Source: Nitrospinae bacterium RIFCSPLOWO2_12_39_16
GTDB taxonomy: Bacteria > Nitrospinota > Nitrospinia > UBA9942
Assembly (NCBI GenBank): GCA_001805005.1
Contig: MHDO01000138.1
Location: forward strand, 1 to 10,371
Length of the DNA stretch: 10,371 nucleotides
Reading direction: 5' to 3'
Part shown: positions 1 through 6,585 of the stretch, one piece after another
Position numbering within the stretch: position 1 is the first letter of the stretch
Layout: each line of letters opens with the position of its first letter
Notes under the pieces: model-generated
What the model saw: only the letters and a program-made list of their open reading frames with translations
The model's database searches: none
What the model was told of the DNA's origin: nothing
Made by a program: the position numbers and the translations under genes

Positions 1-1110
1 CCCCTTGAATTGATAAGAAATGTTCTGTCCCCTTCAACCACAGATTTGAATGAATGGAAATTATATCTATCAGACGATTCATTTTATCAGTTTATGGGGC
101 GGGAAGGGTTGGTGGGGTTGGTGTATCACCGTTTTCACCAAAGAATGGATGAAAAGATACTCTCTCGCTGGCGGCAAGGTTATTTATCTACAGCCTCTTA
201 TAATATACTCCTGCTCCATCATCTTGTTGAGCTTTATAAAGTTTTCCAGAAGGAACAGATAGAACCAATTTTGCTGAAAGGCACTGCCTTGTTTTTTAGT
301 ATTTATCGAGAGAGCTTAGGAATACGGCCAGTCTGTGATGTGGATATGCATGTCCAGTCAGGACATTTGGAGCAGTTAAAATTATGTCTGAATCATTTTC
401 AATTTGTGCAATCCCCTAATTATCCTACAACTTTTACGAAAAATCTGCCCTCTGGAAATCTGATTGTGGATATTCATACTGAACTGATAAATATTGACAG
501 AGTTTTCTCAAGGAAGTATTTGCCGATGCAAATTTCAAATCTTTCTAAGCGCCATGTTGTTTTTGAAAATGCAGTTTTTTGGGTTCCACAGGATGAAGAC
601 CATTTTATATATCTTTCTGCACATCTGGTTCTTCATCATGGAATGGAACGCGCATTGTGGCTTTGGGATTTAATACAAATTTCAAGCTCAAAACATTTCA
701 ATTGGGATAAGGTATTGGAAAGGACGATAGAATGGCGTGTAGAAAAAATTATGTATTTTACTTTGCTTAAACTTCAACAAGTTGCACCTGAAAATGTTCC
801 TCATAATATCCTTAAACAACTCCAGCCTCAAAAATATGCGTGGATGGAGAAAAAATGCTGGAACATGGCAGTATCCCATTCATACATACCAAATCTTCGG
901 TATGCACTCACCTTTTTCCTCTTTGATAATTTGAAGTATAAATTGGTTTATCTTAAAGAGCTTTTGTTTCCTGCATCGGGTGGATTAATGGCATTTTTAA
1001 ATTCCCGTCAGAATACCAGCCGAATGGGTATTGTTATTTCATATCTACAGTTGTGGGTTAAGATTATAGGTTGGAGTCTTAGATGGATTAGAGCGGTTCT
1101 GGTAAAATAA
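1..1110 (+). CDS. Uncharacterised nucleotidyltransferase family protein (NTP_transf_5-like), 5' partial
   Basis: This is a probable nucleotidyltransferase-fold protein of the family often found in polysaccharide biosynthesis loci; its substrate is unknown. The reading frame is open to the left edge. A TTG at position 10 could be the start (366 residues), but the true start may lie outside the window, so the gene is marked partial. Numbered from that TTG, the family signature is visible: an LLKG motif at residues 88-91, then R106-P-V-C-D110-V-D112, giving the paired metal-binding aspartates of the nucleotidyltransferase fold. A third acidic site, VDIH, lies at 153-156. A helical WLWDL segment at 217-221 and a C-terminal part rich in hydrophobic and aromatic residues also fit the family. 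There is no signal peptide. It ends 53 bases before the export lipoprotein gene on the same strand. The family assignment is fairly secure; the molecular role is not known. Confidence 0.8.
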   Translation, partial: PLELIRNVLSPSTTDLNEWKLYLSDDSFYQFMGREGLVGLVYHRFHQRMDEKILSRWRQGYLSTASYNILLLHHLVELYKVFQKEQIEPILLKGTALFFSIYRESLGIRPVCDVDMHVQSGHLEQLKLCLNHFQFVQSPNYPTTFTKNLPSGNLIVDIHTELINIDRVFSRKYLPMQISNLSKRHVVFENAVFWVPQDEDHFIYLSAHLVLHHGMERALWLWDLIQISSSKHFNWDKVLERTIEWRVEKIMYFTLLKLQQVAPENVPHNILKQLQPQKYAWMEKKCWNMAVSHSYIPNLRYALTFFLFDNLKYKLVYLKELLFPASGGLMAFLNSRQNTSRMGIVISYLQLWVKIIGWSLRWIRAVLVK

Positions 1111-1129
1111 TGTTTTAATAAATAAGTAC

Positions 1130-1157
1130 TTGTATTTTAAACATTTTTTGTTACAAT
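1130..1157 (+). promoter_or_regulatory. Possible sigma-70-type promoter of the export operon
   Basis: A TTGTAT hexamer (1130-1135) and a TACAAT hexamer (1152-1157) are separated by 16 bases in the short gap between the nucleotidyltransferase and the export lipoprotein gene. Each resembles the -35 or -10 consensus with one or two mismatches. The expected transcription start is about seven bases downstream, at or next to the A of the ATG at 1164, so the message would be leaderless or nearly so. No Shine-Dalgarno sequence precedes that ATG, which fits this reading. The region is very AT-rich, so chance matches are a real possibility. Confidence 0.4.
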
Positions 1158-1163
1158 ATTACA

Positions 1164-2246
1164 ATGATGGCCGTCTATTTAAGAAGATTCTTCATTTCTA
1201 TAATAATTTTAATTGCTATAACTGCGTGTTCTTCTGCCACTTCTCCCTTAAAAACAGAAGAACAGCCCCCAACTCAAATTGCTTCCCCAAAAGAGGCAGA
1301 AAAAAAAGACATTATACTGCCCTCTGATGAACCTGAATCATTAGAACTCTCTGTTAAAGATTATACAATTGCAGAACCCGATGCCCTGTATATATCGGTC
1401 TGGAAGGAGCCTGAACTTAGTGCCAGTGTCAAGGTGAGACCTGATGGAAAGATATCTTTTCCTCTTATAGGAGATGTTTATGTAAGGGGCATGACTCCGG
1501 ATGAATTAAAAAAGGAGTTAACAACGCGATTGGAAAAATATATTGTCCAACCTCTTGTTTATGTTAAGATTGAAACCATAGAAAGCCAGAGGGTCTATCT
1601 ATTAGGCGCCTTTGAGAGTCCAAAGGTGCTTCAACTGACCCACAAGACAACTCTCCTTGAGGCTATTACTCAGGCTGGAGGAATTGCTATAGATAAATAC
1701 ACCGGTGAAGAGATTGGCGATACTGAAAACGCCTACATATCGCGAAACAATATAATTCTGGATATCAACTTTAGAAAACTTTTAAGAGAAAATGATATGA
1801 AGCAAAATATTCCTCTAAAGCCCGGTGATATAATTTATATGCCACCGGCTATTTCTCCGGGCAGCGAGGTATATGTATTTGGTGAAGTGAATGCGCCTGG
1901 CCGCATCTCTCTTAAAAAAGATGCACGCATCTCTGAGATTCTTGCAAGGGCCGGGGGTCTTCCAAAGGAAAATTATACAGTAGGCGATATTGCTGTAGTC
2001 AGAGGCAACATCAAAAACCCGCAGGTAATCAATATAGATTTTAAGAAAATAATATCCGGCGACCTAACGCATGATATTCAAATGAAACACCGTGATATAG
2101 TATATGTCTCCTCAACAACCATAAAAAAATGGAAGGATATGTCTGACAAGATTCTCTCCTTCGTAAGCACCGCCAATATGGCAGCTTCAAATATAATTTC
2201 ATGGGATGAGGCTTCTGTAATATTAAGAGGACAAAAGAAAAGATGA
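1164..2246 (+). CDS. Polysaccharide export outer-membrane lipoprotein (OPX/Wza family, SLBB domains)
   Basis: This is the outer-membrane component of a capsule or exopolysaccharide export channel. Residues 6-22 form a lipoprotein signal: LRR, a hydrophobic stretch, then the lipobox I-T-A-C with acylated Cys22. Ser23 at +2 is compatible with outer-membrane sorting. A linker rich in Pro, Lys and Glu follows. The Poly_export domain spans about 66-138 (YTIAEPDALYISVW, then VRPDGKISFPLIGDV). A first SLBB domain covers about 142-225 (RVYLLGAFESP, TLLEAITQAGG). A second covers about 235-315 (VYVFGEVNAPGRI, ISEILARAGG). At 360 residues the size is normal for the family. The start is set by the need to include the whole signal peptide; Met1 and Met2 are both possible and neither has a Shine-Dalgarno sequence. 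The stop overlaps the next start by four bases, implying translational coupling with the ATPase and the Wzc-like gene. Confidence 0.93.
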   Translation: MMAVYLRRFFISIIILIAITACSSATSPLKTEEQPPTQIASPKEAEKKDIILPSDEPESLELSVKDYTIAEPDALYISVWKEPELSASVKVRPDGKISFPLIGDVYVRGMTPDELKKELTTRLEKYIVQPLVYVKIETIESQRVYLLGAFESPKVLQLTHKTTLLEAITQAGGIAIDKYTGEEIGDTENAYISRNNIILDINFRKLLRENDMKQNIPLKPGDIIYMPPAISPGSEVYVFGEVNAPGRISLKKDARISEILARAGGLPKENYTVGDIAVVRGNIKNPQVINIDFKKIISGDLTHDIQMKHRDIVYVSSTTIKKWKDMSDKILSFVSTANMAASNIISWDEASVILRGQKKR

Positions 2247-3115
2247 ACTACCTTGAATACTGGGGTTTGACAGATAGACCATTTGAAGGGAACAGAGACA
2301 GCAAGTTTTTTTATCACAGCAAATGCCATGAAGAGGCACTTGAAAGGATGTTATATATCTGCAAAGACGGCAATATGAATTTCGGTTTATTAACCGGCGA
2401 AATAGGATGCGGTAAGACCATGATAAGAACAGTTCTTGAAAATGAGCTTGAGAAAGATGGCTTTAAGACCGTCTGTATTGAAAACTCCAATCTCCCTTAT
2501 ATATATATATTAGCAGAGATTGTAAACCAGATAAAAAAAGAGAGGATTAAGAAATCTCACATTAATAAATTTCATTTAATCACAGACCTGAAGGAACTTC
2601 TTGTCAAAGTGGTAATTGAAGGCGGCAGCCACCTTGTTATACTTATGGATGAGGCGCAGCAGCTTGAAAAAGACACTCTCGACAAAGTCAAAAATCTTAC
2701 CAATATATCATCAGAATCTGAAAATTATATAACCATTATACTAATCGGACAACCTGATTTAAAAACAACAATACTTTCCATGCCGCAGATATCCCAGAGA
2801 ATCAGCCTCCGATACCATATCAAGGCGCTTGATTTAACAGAAGTAAACGATTATATAATTCACAGGTTAAAGATTGCCGGACATAAAACAGGCGATATTT
2901 TTAACAGTGATGCTGTAGAGCCTATTTATTTGTCCAGCGGCGGCATACCAAGGTCTATAAATAGAATTTGCAAATTGGCTATTGACTTTGGCTTTGCAAG
3001 ACAGATTAAGACGATTGACAGCTCTATAGTAGAGGCTATCATCAGGGATTTTAACATTCATGAGGCATCATCTATTACTCTGCAGAAGACTGAAAACAGT
3101 AAATCAACTCTATGA
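2243..3115 (+). CDS. ExeA-like AAA+ ATPase (polysaccharide/PEP-CTERM locus type)
   Basis: This is a cytoplasmic AAA+ ATPase related to the GspA/ExeA secretion ATPases. In PEP-CTERM/exosortase exopolysaccharide loci, relatives are found beside chain-length and export genes. The N-terminus MNYLEYWGLTDRPFE is typical of the family, which usually begins with an aromatic-rich YxxfGl.e.PF segment. The Walker A motif is GEIGCGKT (52-59) and the Walker B is LVILMDEAQQ (131-140), with catalytic Asp136-Glu137. ILIGQPDL (166-173) acts as sensor 1. QRISLRYHI (185-193) carries candidate arginine fingers, and GGIPRSINRI (233-242) is the sensor-2 region. Unlike ExeA, there is no membrane helix or C-terminal peptidoglycan-binding domain, so the 290-residue protein is only the ATPase module. 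Four-base ATGA overlaps join it to both neighbours. Its exact role is unresolved; assisting assembly of the Wza/Wzc-like exporter is an inference from context. Confidence 0.88.
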   Translation: MNYLEYWGLTDRPFEGNRDSKFFYHSKCHEEALERMLYICKDGNMNFGLLTGEIGCGKTMIRTVLENELEKDGFKTVCIENSNLPYIYILAEIVNQIKKERIKKSHINKFHLITDLKELLVKVVIEGGSHLVILMDEAQQLEKDTLDKVKNLTNISSESENYITIILIGQPDLKTTILSMPQISQRISLRYHIKALDLTEVNDYIIHRLKIAGHKTGDIFNSDAVEPIYLSSGGIPRSINRICKLAIDFGFARQIKTIDSSIVEAIIRDFNIHEASSITLQKTENSKSTL

Positions 3116-5385
3116 TAAAAGAAGAAAATAATAATATCCATTTCTCACTCAAAGAAATGGAAAAAAGGAAAAAAGCTATTTCTGAGCATACCAATTCAAC
3201 TGAAAATAAGGAAATGGAAAAAACAAAAAAAACCATTTCTGAGCACACCAATTCAGTTGGAAATTCCGAAAAGGTTAGTCAGGATATTATCCCAGTCCAT
3301 TTTACATCCTCTAAGGATGAAGAGCCTGCTGATCTCAGATATTACTGGGCGGTCATTCGTCATAGAAAATGGGTAGTGCTTATAGTCTCTGTTCTTATTT
3401 TTTTGCCAACCCTATACAAGGTACTGACAGAAAAAATTATTTTTGGCACCTCAACACAGATCCTCCTCAAAGAGGATGGAGGCAGAGGATTAGGTATGGC
3501 TATCCAGTTAGGGCTTACAGAAAGTCAGTCATCCCTTGATACACTGTCAGCAATAAGCAAGACAACCCCATTCCTCGAAAAGGTAAGTCAAAAACTTAAT
3601 CAGAAACTTAAAGTGAATATACCCCCTTCATATTTATCCGGCATAATAACGGTAACACCTAAACATGAGACGAATATATTAGAAGTTACTACAACTTTTG
3701 AAGATCCTAAGAATGTGATTGAAATTGCAAATACTTTTGCAACAGCATTTATAGAATATAATCTTGACTTGAGCCAGAAAGAAATCAATCAAGCCATTGA
3801 AACAACAGAATTGCAGATTAAGGAAAACAAAAAAGGGCTTGAAAAAATTGAAGATGAGGTTCAAAAATTTTTAAGAAAGGAAGGGGCTGCCTCTCCCAAC
3901 CAAACAATTAATATGAAAATTGGACAGCTCGCAAATATTGAAAATACAAGCACAGGATACCAAATGCAGATAAAAGGTATTGAATCTGAGATAGTATCTA
4001 TTAAAAACAAACTTGAGATAGAAAGTCCAACCCTTGTTATAGAAACACAGATAAATAAGCCGCTCCATGACCAACTCGTCCAGCTGGAAATGGAGCTTGC
4101 AACAACTAAGACACGAAGAACCTCCAACCATCCAGAAATAATTGCTATACAAAAAAATATAGATTCTATCAAAAACCTTATCCAACAAAGGCTTGAAGAA
4201 GGCGTAAAGGTTGATACCCTTGGCAGAAATCCTGTCAGGGATAATCTCCTTACAAGACTGGCATCTCTTGAGGCAGAAAAGGCATCTGTAGATGCAAAGC
4301 TTATTAGTTTGGAAAGGATATATGACGAATTAAAAAAAGAAATGGCCGTCCTTCCTGAAAGGGGGGTTGTTTTTGAAAGGCTGGAAAGAGAGAAAAGGGG
4401 TATAGAACAGATATATCTTAAACTGCAGACTCAATACCTTGAGCTCAGGTCTGCTAAAGATGGGAAAGGTTCTAATCTCTACCATATACAGCCTGCGGTT
4501 GATACATATCCAATTGGCGGGAAGGTAAAACAGCTATTATCTCTTGGTATATTGGTTGGCATGATTGTAGGAATTGGGCTTGCCTTCTTTCTTGAATATC
4601 TGGACAATACCATAAGAACACCTATGGATGTAAAAACCCACCTCGGATTGAATATTCTGGGAATTATTCCAAAGTTTACTGAAGGTAATTTTTTTATAAA
4701 AATTGAAGAGCCAAATTCAATTATCTCTGAGGTTTTTCGCCTTTTGAGAAATAATCTGCGATATACCTCACTTTTTGGTGAGAATAAAATCATAATGATT
4801 ACGAGCTCACAAAAAATGGAAGGCAAAACCACCGTAACAAGAAATTTCGCTGTCTCAGCTGCTCTGCAGGGCAAATCAGTAATCCTCATTGATGCAGATA
4901 TGAGGAAAATGACCTTGTCACGACTTTTTGGAATAAAGCGGAAAAATATAGATACAGACGAGGCGCCGCAGTTGAGTGCTGGTTTATCAGATTATCTTGT
5001 CGGAGAGGTGCAGTTGAGTGATATAATCCAGAAAACAGAGATAAATGGCTTAAGAATAATCCCTGCAGGGACAAGGGTTCCAAACACAGCAGAATTACTT
5101 CAATCTTCACGGATGCGTGAACTTCTCGCCTTGCTGAAAAATGAGGCTGATAACATATATATAGACTCACCGCCTGTCCTTCCTATTGTTGATGCCGCCA
5201 TATTAGGAAGCGAAGTGGATGGCGTTGTCCTTGTTGTAGGAAGTCGTATTGTCGCAATTGAATCTGCCAAAGATGCAGTAGAACGGCTAAGGCATACGCG
5301 CTCAAATATTCTTGGATGTATTGTCAACATGGTTAAGGAGAGGGAAGTTGGGTATTACCGCCATTATTATGGATATTATGAGTAA
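3112..5385 (+). CDS. Polysaccharide chain-length regulator fused to a BY-type tyrosine autokinase (Wzc-like)
   Basis: This inner-membrane polysaccharide co-polymerase with a cytoplasmic bacterial tyrosine kinase partners the upstream OPX lipoprotein. Residues 1-70 are a charged N-terminal extension containing a 19-residue tandem repeat. The Wzz domain begins around 74 (DLRYYWAVIRHRKW), with membrane helix 1 at about 87-104. A long periplasmic region with coiled-coil character runs from about 220 to 445. Membrane helix 2 is at about 474-494, preceded by the proline-containing segment HIQPAVDTYPIGG. The kinase domain carries Walker A SSQKMEGKTT (565-574), Walker A' VILIDADMRK (590-599) and Walker B YIDSPP (683-688). 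The extreme C-terminus holds six tyrosines (748, 749, 752, 753, 755, 756), the usual autophosphorylation cluster. At 757 residues it matches full-length Wzc-type fusions. It starts within the ATPase stop codon (ATGA) without its own ribosome-binding site, so coupled translation is likely. It ends 11 bases from the convergent receiver gene. Confidence 0.93.
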   Translation: MIKEENNNIHFSLKEMEKRKKAISEHTNSTENKEMEKTKKTISEHTNSVGNSEKVSQDIIPVHFTSSKDEEPADLRYYWAVIRHRKWVVLIVSVLIFLPTLYKVLTEKIIFGTSTQILLKEDGGRGLGMAIQLGLTESQSSLDTLSAISKTTPFLEKVSQKLNQKLKVNIPPSYLSGIITVTPKHETNILEVTTTFEDPKNVIEIANTFATAFIEYNLDLSQKEINQAIETTELQIKENKKGLEKIEDEVQKFLRKEGAASPNQTINMKIGQLANIENTSTGYQMQIKGIESEIVSIKNKLEIESPTLVIETQINKPLHDQLVQLEMELATTKTRRTSNHPEIIAIQKNIDSIKNLIQQRLEEGVKVDTLGRNPVRDNLLTRLASLEAEKASVDAKLISLERIYDELKKEMAVLPERGVVFERLEREKRGIEQIYLKLQTQYLELRSAKDGKGSNLYHIQPAVDTYPIGGKVKQLLSLGILVGMIVGIGLAFFLEYLDNTIRTPMDVKTHLGLNILGIIPKFTEGNFFIKIEEPNSIISEVFRLLRNNLRYTSLFGENKIIMITSSQKMEGKTTVTRNFAVSAALQGKSVILIDADMRKMTLSRLFGIKRKNIDTDEAPQLSAGLSDYLVGEVQLSDIIQKTEINGLRIIPAGTRVPNTAELLQSSRMRELLALLKNEADNIYIDSPPVLPIVDAAILGSEVDGVVLVVGSRIVAIESAKDAVERLRHTRSNILGCIVNMVKEREVGYYRHYYGYYE
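3151..3264 (+). repeat. 57-bp in-frame tandem duplication in the Wzc-like N-terminus
   Basis: Two adjacent 57-base units (3151-3207 and 3208-3264) match at 48 of 57 positions. They encode two 19-residue copies, KEMEKRKKAISEHTNSTEN and KEMEKTKKTISEHTNSVGN. The repeat is in the cytoplasmic extension ahead of the first membrane helix and keeps the frame. The spread of mismatches suggests it is not a very recent duplication or assembly error. Confidence 0.9.
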
Positions 5386-5388
5386 ATA

Positions 5389-5408
5389 AAAACAGCTTAT
5401 TTCTGTTT
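5389..5408 (-). terminator. Weak hairpin between convergent genes, possible minus-strand terminator
   Basis: AAACAG (5390-5395) and CTGTTT (5403-5408) form a 6-base stem with a 7-base loop. Read on the minus strand, the second arm is followed by a T-rich run (TTATTTACT), as in an intrinsic terminator, although the stem has only two GC pairs. On the plus strand no T-run follows. The stem overlaps the last codons of the minus-strand receiver gene. No better terminator fits the 11-base gap between the two convergent stop codons. Confidence 0.25.
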
Positions 5409-6515
5409 CAATTCCCTCCGCTCGTCCCTTTCCAGATAACCTACAACCTTATCCATGTAATTTTCATACTTGGATGACATCGTTGTATAATACCGTGTCA
5501 CACCTTCCCTTACATTTTCAATATAAAATACAAGTAAGATACCTATGATAATTGAAATAACGATGAAAGAAATAGTCAAGATGCCACTCCTATGGCTTTT
5601 TATATTTTTTTTAATTTTATGACGAAACTCCTTAAATAAACCTTCCTTTTTCGGTGCCTCTCTACTTGCCTCCTCCTTCGCCTTTCTAAATCTGATATTC
5701 TCTTCGGCATCACGAAACCAGCTTATGCTTTTTAAAAGTCTTTCAGGTGAAAATGGTTTTCTTAAAACAGCATACCCTCCTTCTTTAATAGCCTTTTCTA
5801 TTTCTTCATCACTCGCCTCTCCAGTCATCATTACAATAAATAAATCCGGGTTTATAGCTTTCATTCTTCTGACTGCCTCTATTCCATTCATCTTTGGCAT
5901 ATTGATATCCATCAAGACAAGATCAAACTTTTGAGATTTGATTTTTTCTAATGCTATCTCACCATCAGATGCAATTGTGACATTATAATTTTTAAATGAC
6001 AGAATATTTTTTATTGTAATTGCTAAACTTTCATTATCATCTACAACCAGGATATTCCCTTTGGAAAAAAATTTGATATCAGAATCTTTTTTAATTGGAA
6101 TATCAACATCAAAGTCGATAGCCTTTTTCTCTGATTTAATCTCTGCATCGCTTTTAGATACGCCTAATGCCTCCTGAATTGATGCTTGTATATCTTTCCT
6201 GGAAATCGGTTTCTCTAATAATTTAAAAATGTTCAGCTCATTGAGTTCTGCAAAGTTTACTTCACCTAATGAACCTGACAAGACAATAATTTTAATTTCC
6301 GGACTTATCTCCTTTATTCTTTTTAACAGCTCTATTCCATTAATATCAGGCATTTTTAAATCAACAACAACAAGGTCAAACTGTTCTGACTGGAGATATC
6401 CAATACCATTCAATCCTCTCATGGCAGTCTTCACCTGATACCCCCATGAAGAGAGCATTTTAAAAAGTCCATCTATAATTGCCTTTTCGTCATCTATAAC
6501 AAGTATCTTTTTCAT
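5397..6515 (-). CDS. Membrane-anchored tandem double receiver protein (REC-REC-TM)
   Basis: This response regulator carries two complete receiver domains and no recognisable DNA-binding or enzymatic output. REC1 (about 3-117) has the acidic pocket D8-D9, phosphoacceptor D52 in VVDLKMP, S80 at the switch position and K102 in EKP. REC2 (about 153-268) has D159-D160, phosphoacceptor D203 in LMDINMP, T231 and K253 in RKP. Both therefore look competent for phosphorylation. A charged helical linker (about 269-309) ends in a strongly basic stretch, followed by one hydrophobic helix at about 312-331 and a 41-residue polar tail. By the positive-inside rule the receivers are cytoplasmic and the tail periplasmic. 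No Shine-Dalgarno sequence precedes the ATG; the upstream bases are pyrimidine-rich. The gene lies 70 bases downstream of the histidine kinase on the same strand; that gap shows no clear promoter or terminator. The kinase is the obvious partner. The output mechanism is unknown. Confidence 0.92.
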   Translation of the reverse strand: MKKILVIDDEKAIIDGLFKMLSSWGYQVKTAMRGLNGIGYLQSEQFDLVVVDLKMPDINGIELLKRIKEISPEIKIIVLSGSLGEVNFAELNELNIFKLLEKPISRKDIQASIQEALGVSKSDAEIKSEKKAIDFDVDIPIKKDSDIKFFSKGNILVVDDNESLAITIKNILSFKNYNVTIASDGEIALEKIKSQKFDLVLMDINMPKMNGIEAVRRMKAINPDLFIVMMTGEASDEEIEKAIKEGGYAVLRKPFSPERLLKSISWFRDAEENIRFRKAKEEASREAPKKEGLFKEFRHKIKKNIKSHRSGILTISFIVISIIIGILLVFYIENVREGVTRYYTTMSSKYENYMDKVVGYLERDERRELKQK

Positions 6516-6585
6516 AGAAAAAAATAAAGAAGGTCAGTATTGGTCTCGGTTTTTTTGTTGACACTTGCACCATTCACTGGCATTT

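Noticed and set aside
2497..2512. TATATATATATA microsatellite-like run
   Set aside because: It lies within the ATPase gene and simply encodes alternating Tyr and Ile in a normal part of the fold.
3861..4188. Two overlapping minus-strand open frames of about 100 codons inside the Wzc-like gene
   Set aside because: They lie fully opposite a well-supported coding region, show no recognisable domain, and contain low-complexity Ser/Ile/Cys stretches typical of antisense frames.
4804..4833. Non-consensus Walker A (KMEGKTT instead of PGEGKTT) in the tyrosine kinase
   Set aside because: The essential GK[ST] core, Walker A' and Walker B are intact, and the first positions of this loop vary among BY-kinases, so loss of function is not indicated.
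4479..4889. 136-codon minus-strand open frame opposite the Wzc-like kinase region
   Set aside because: It is antisense to the conserved kinase motifs, has no recognisable family features, and is best explained as a shadow of the real gene.
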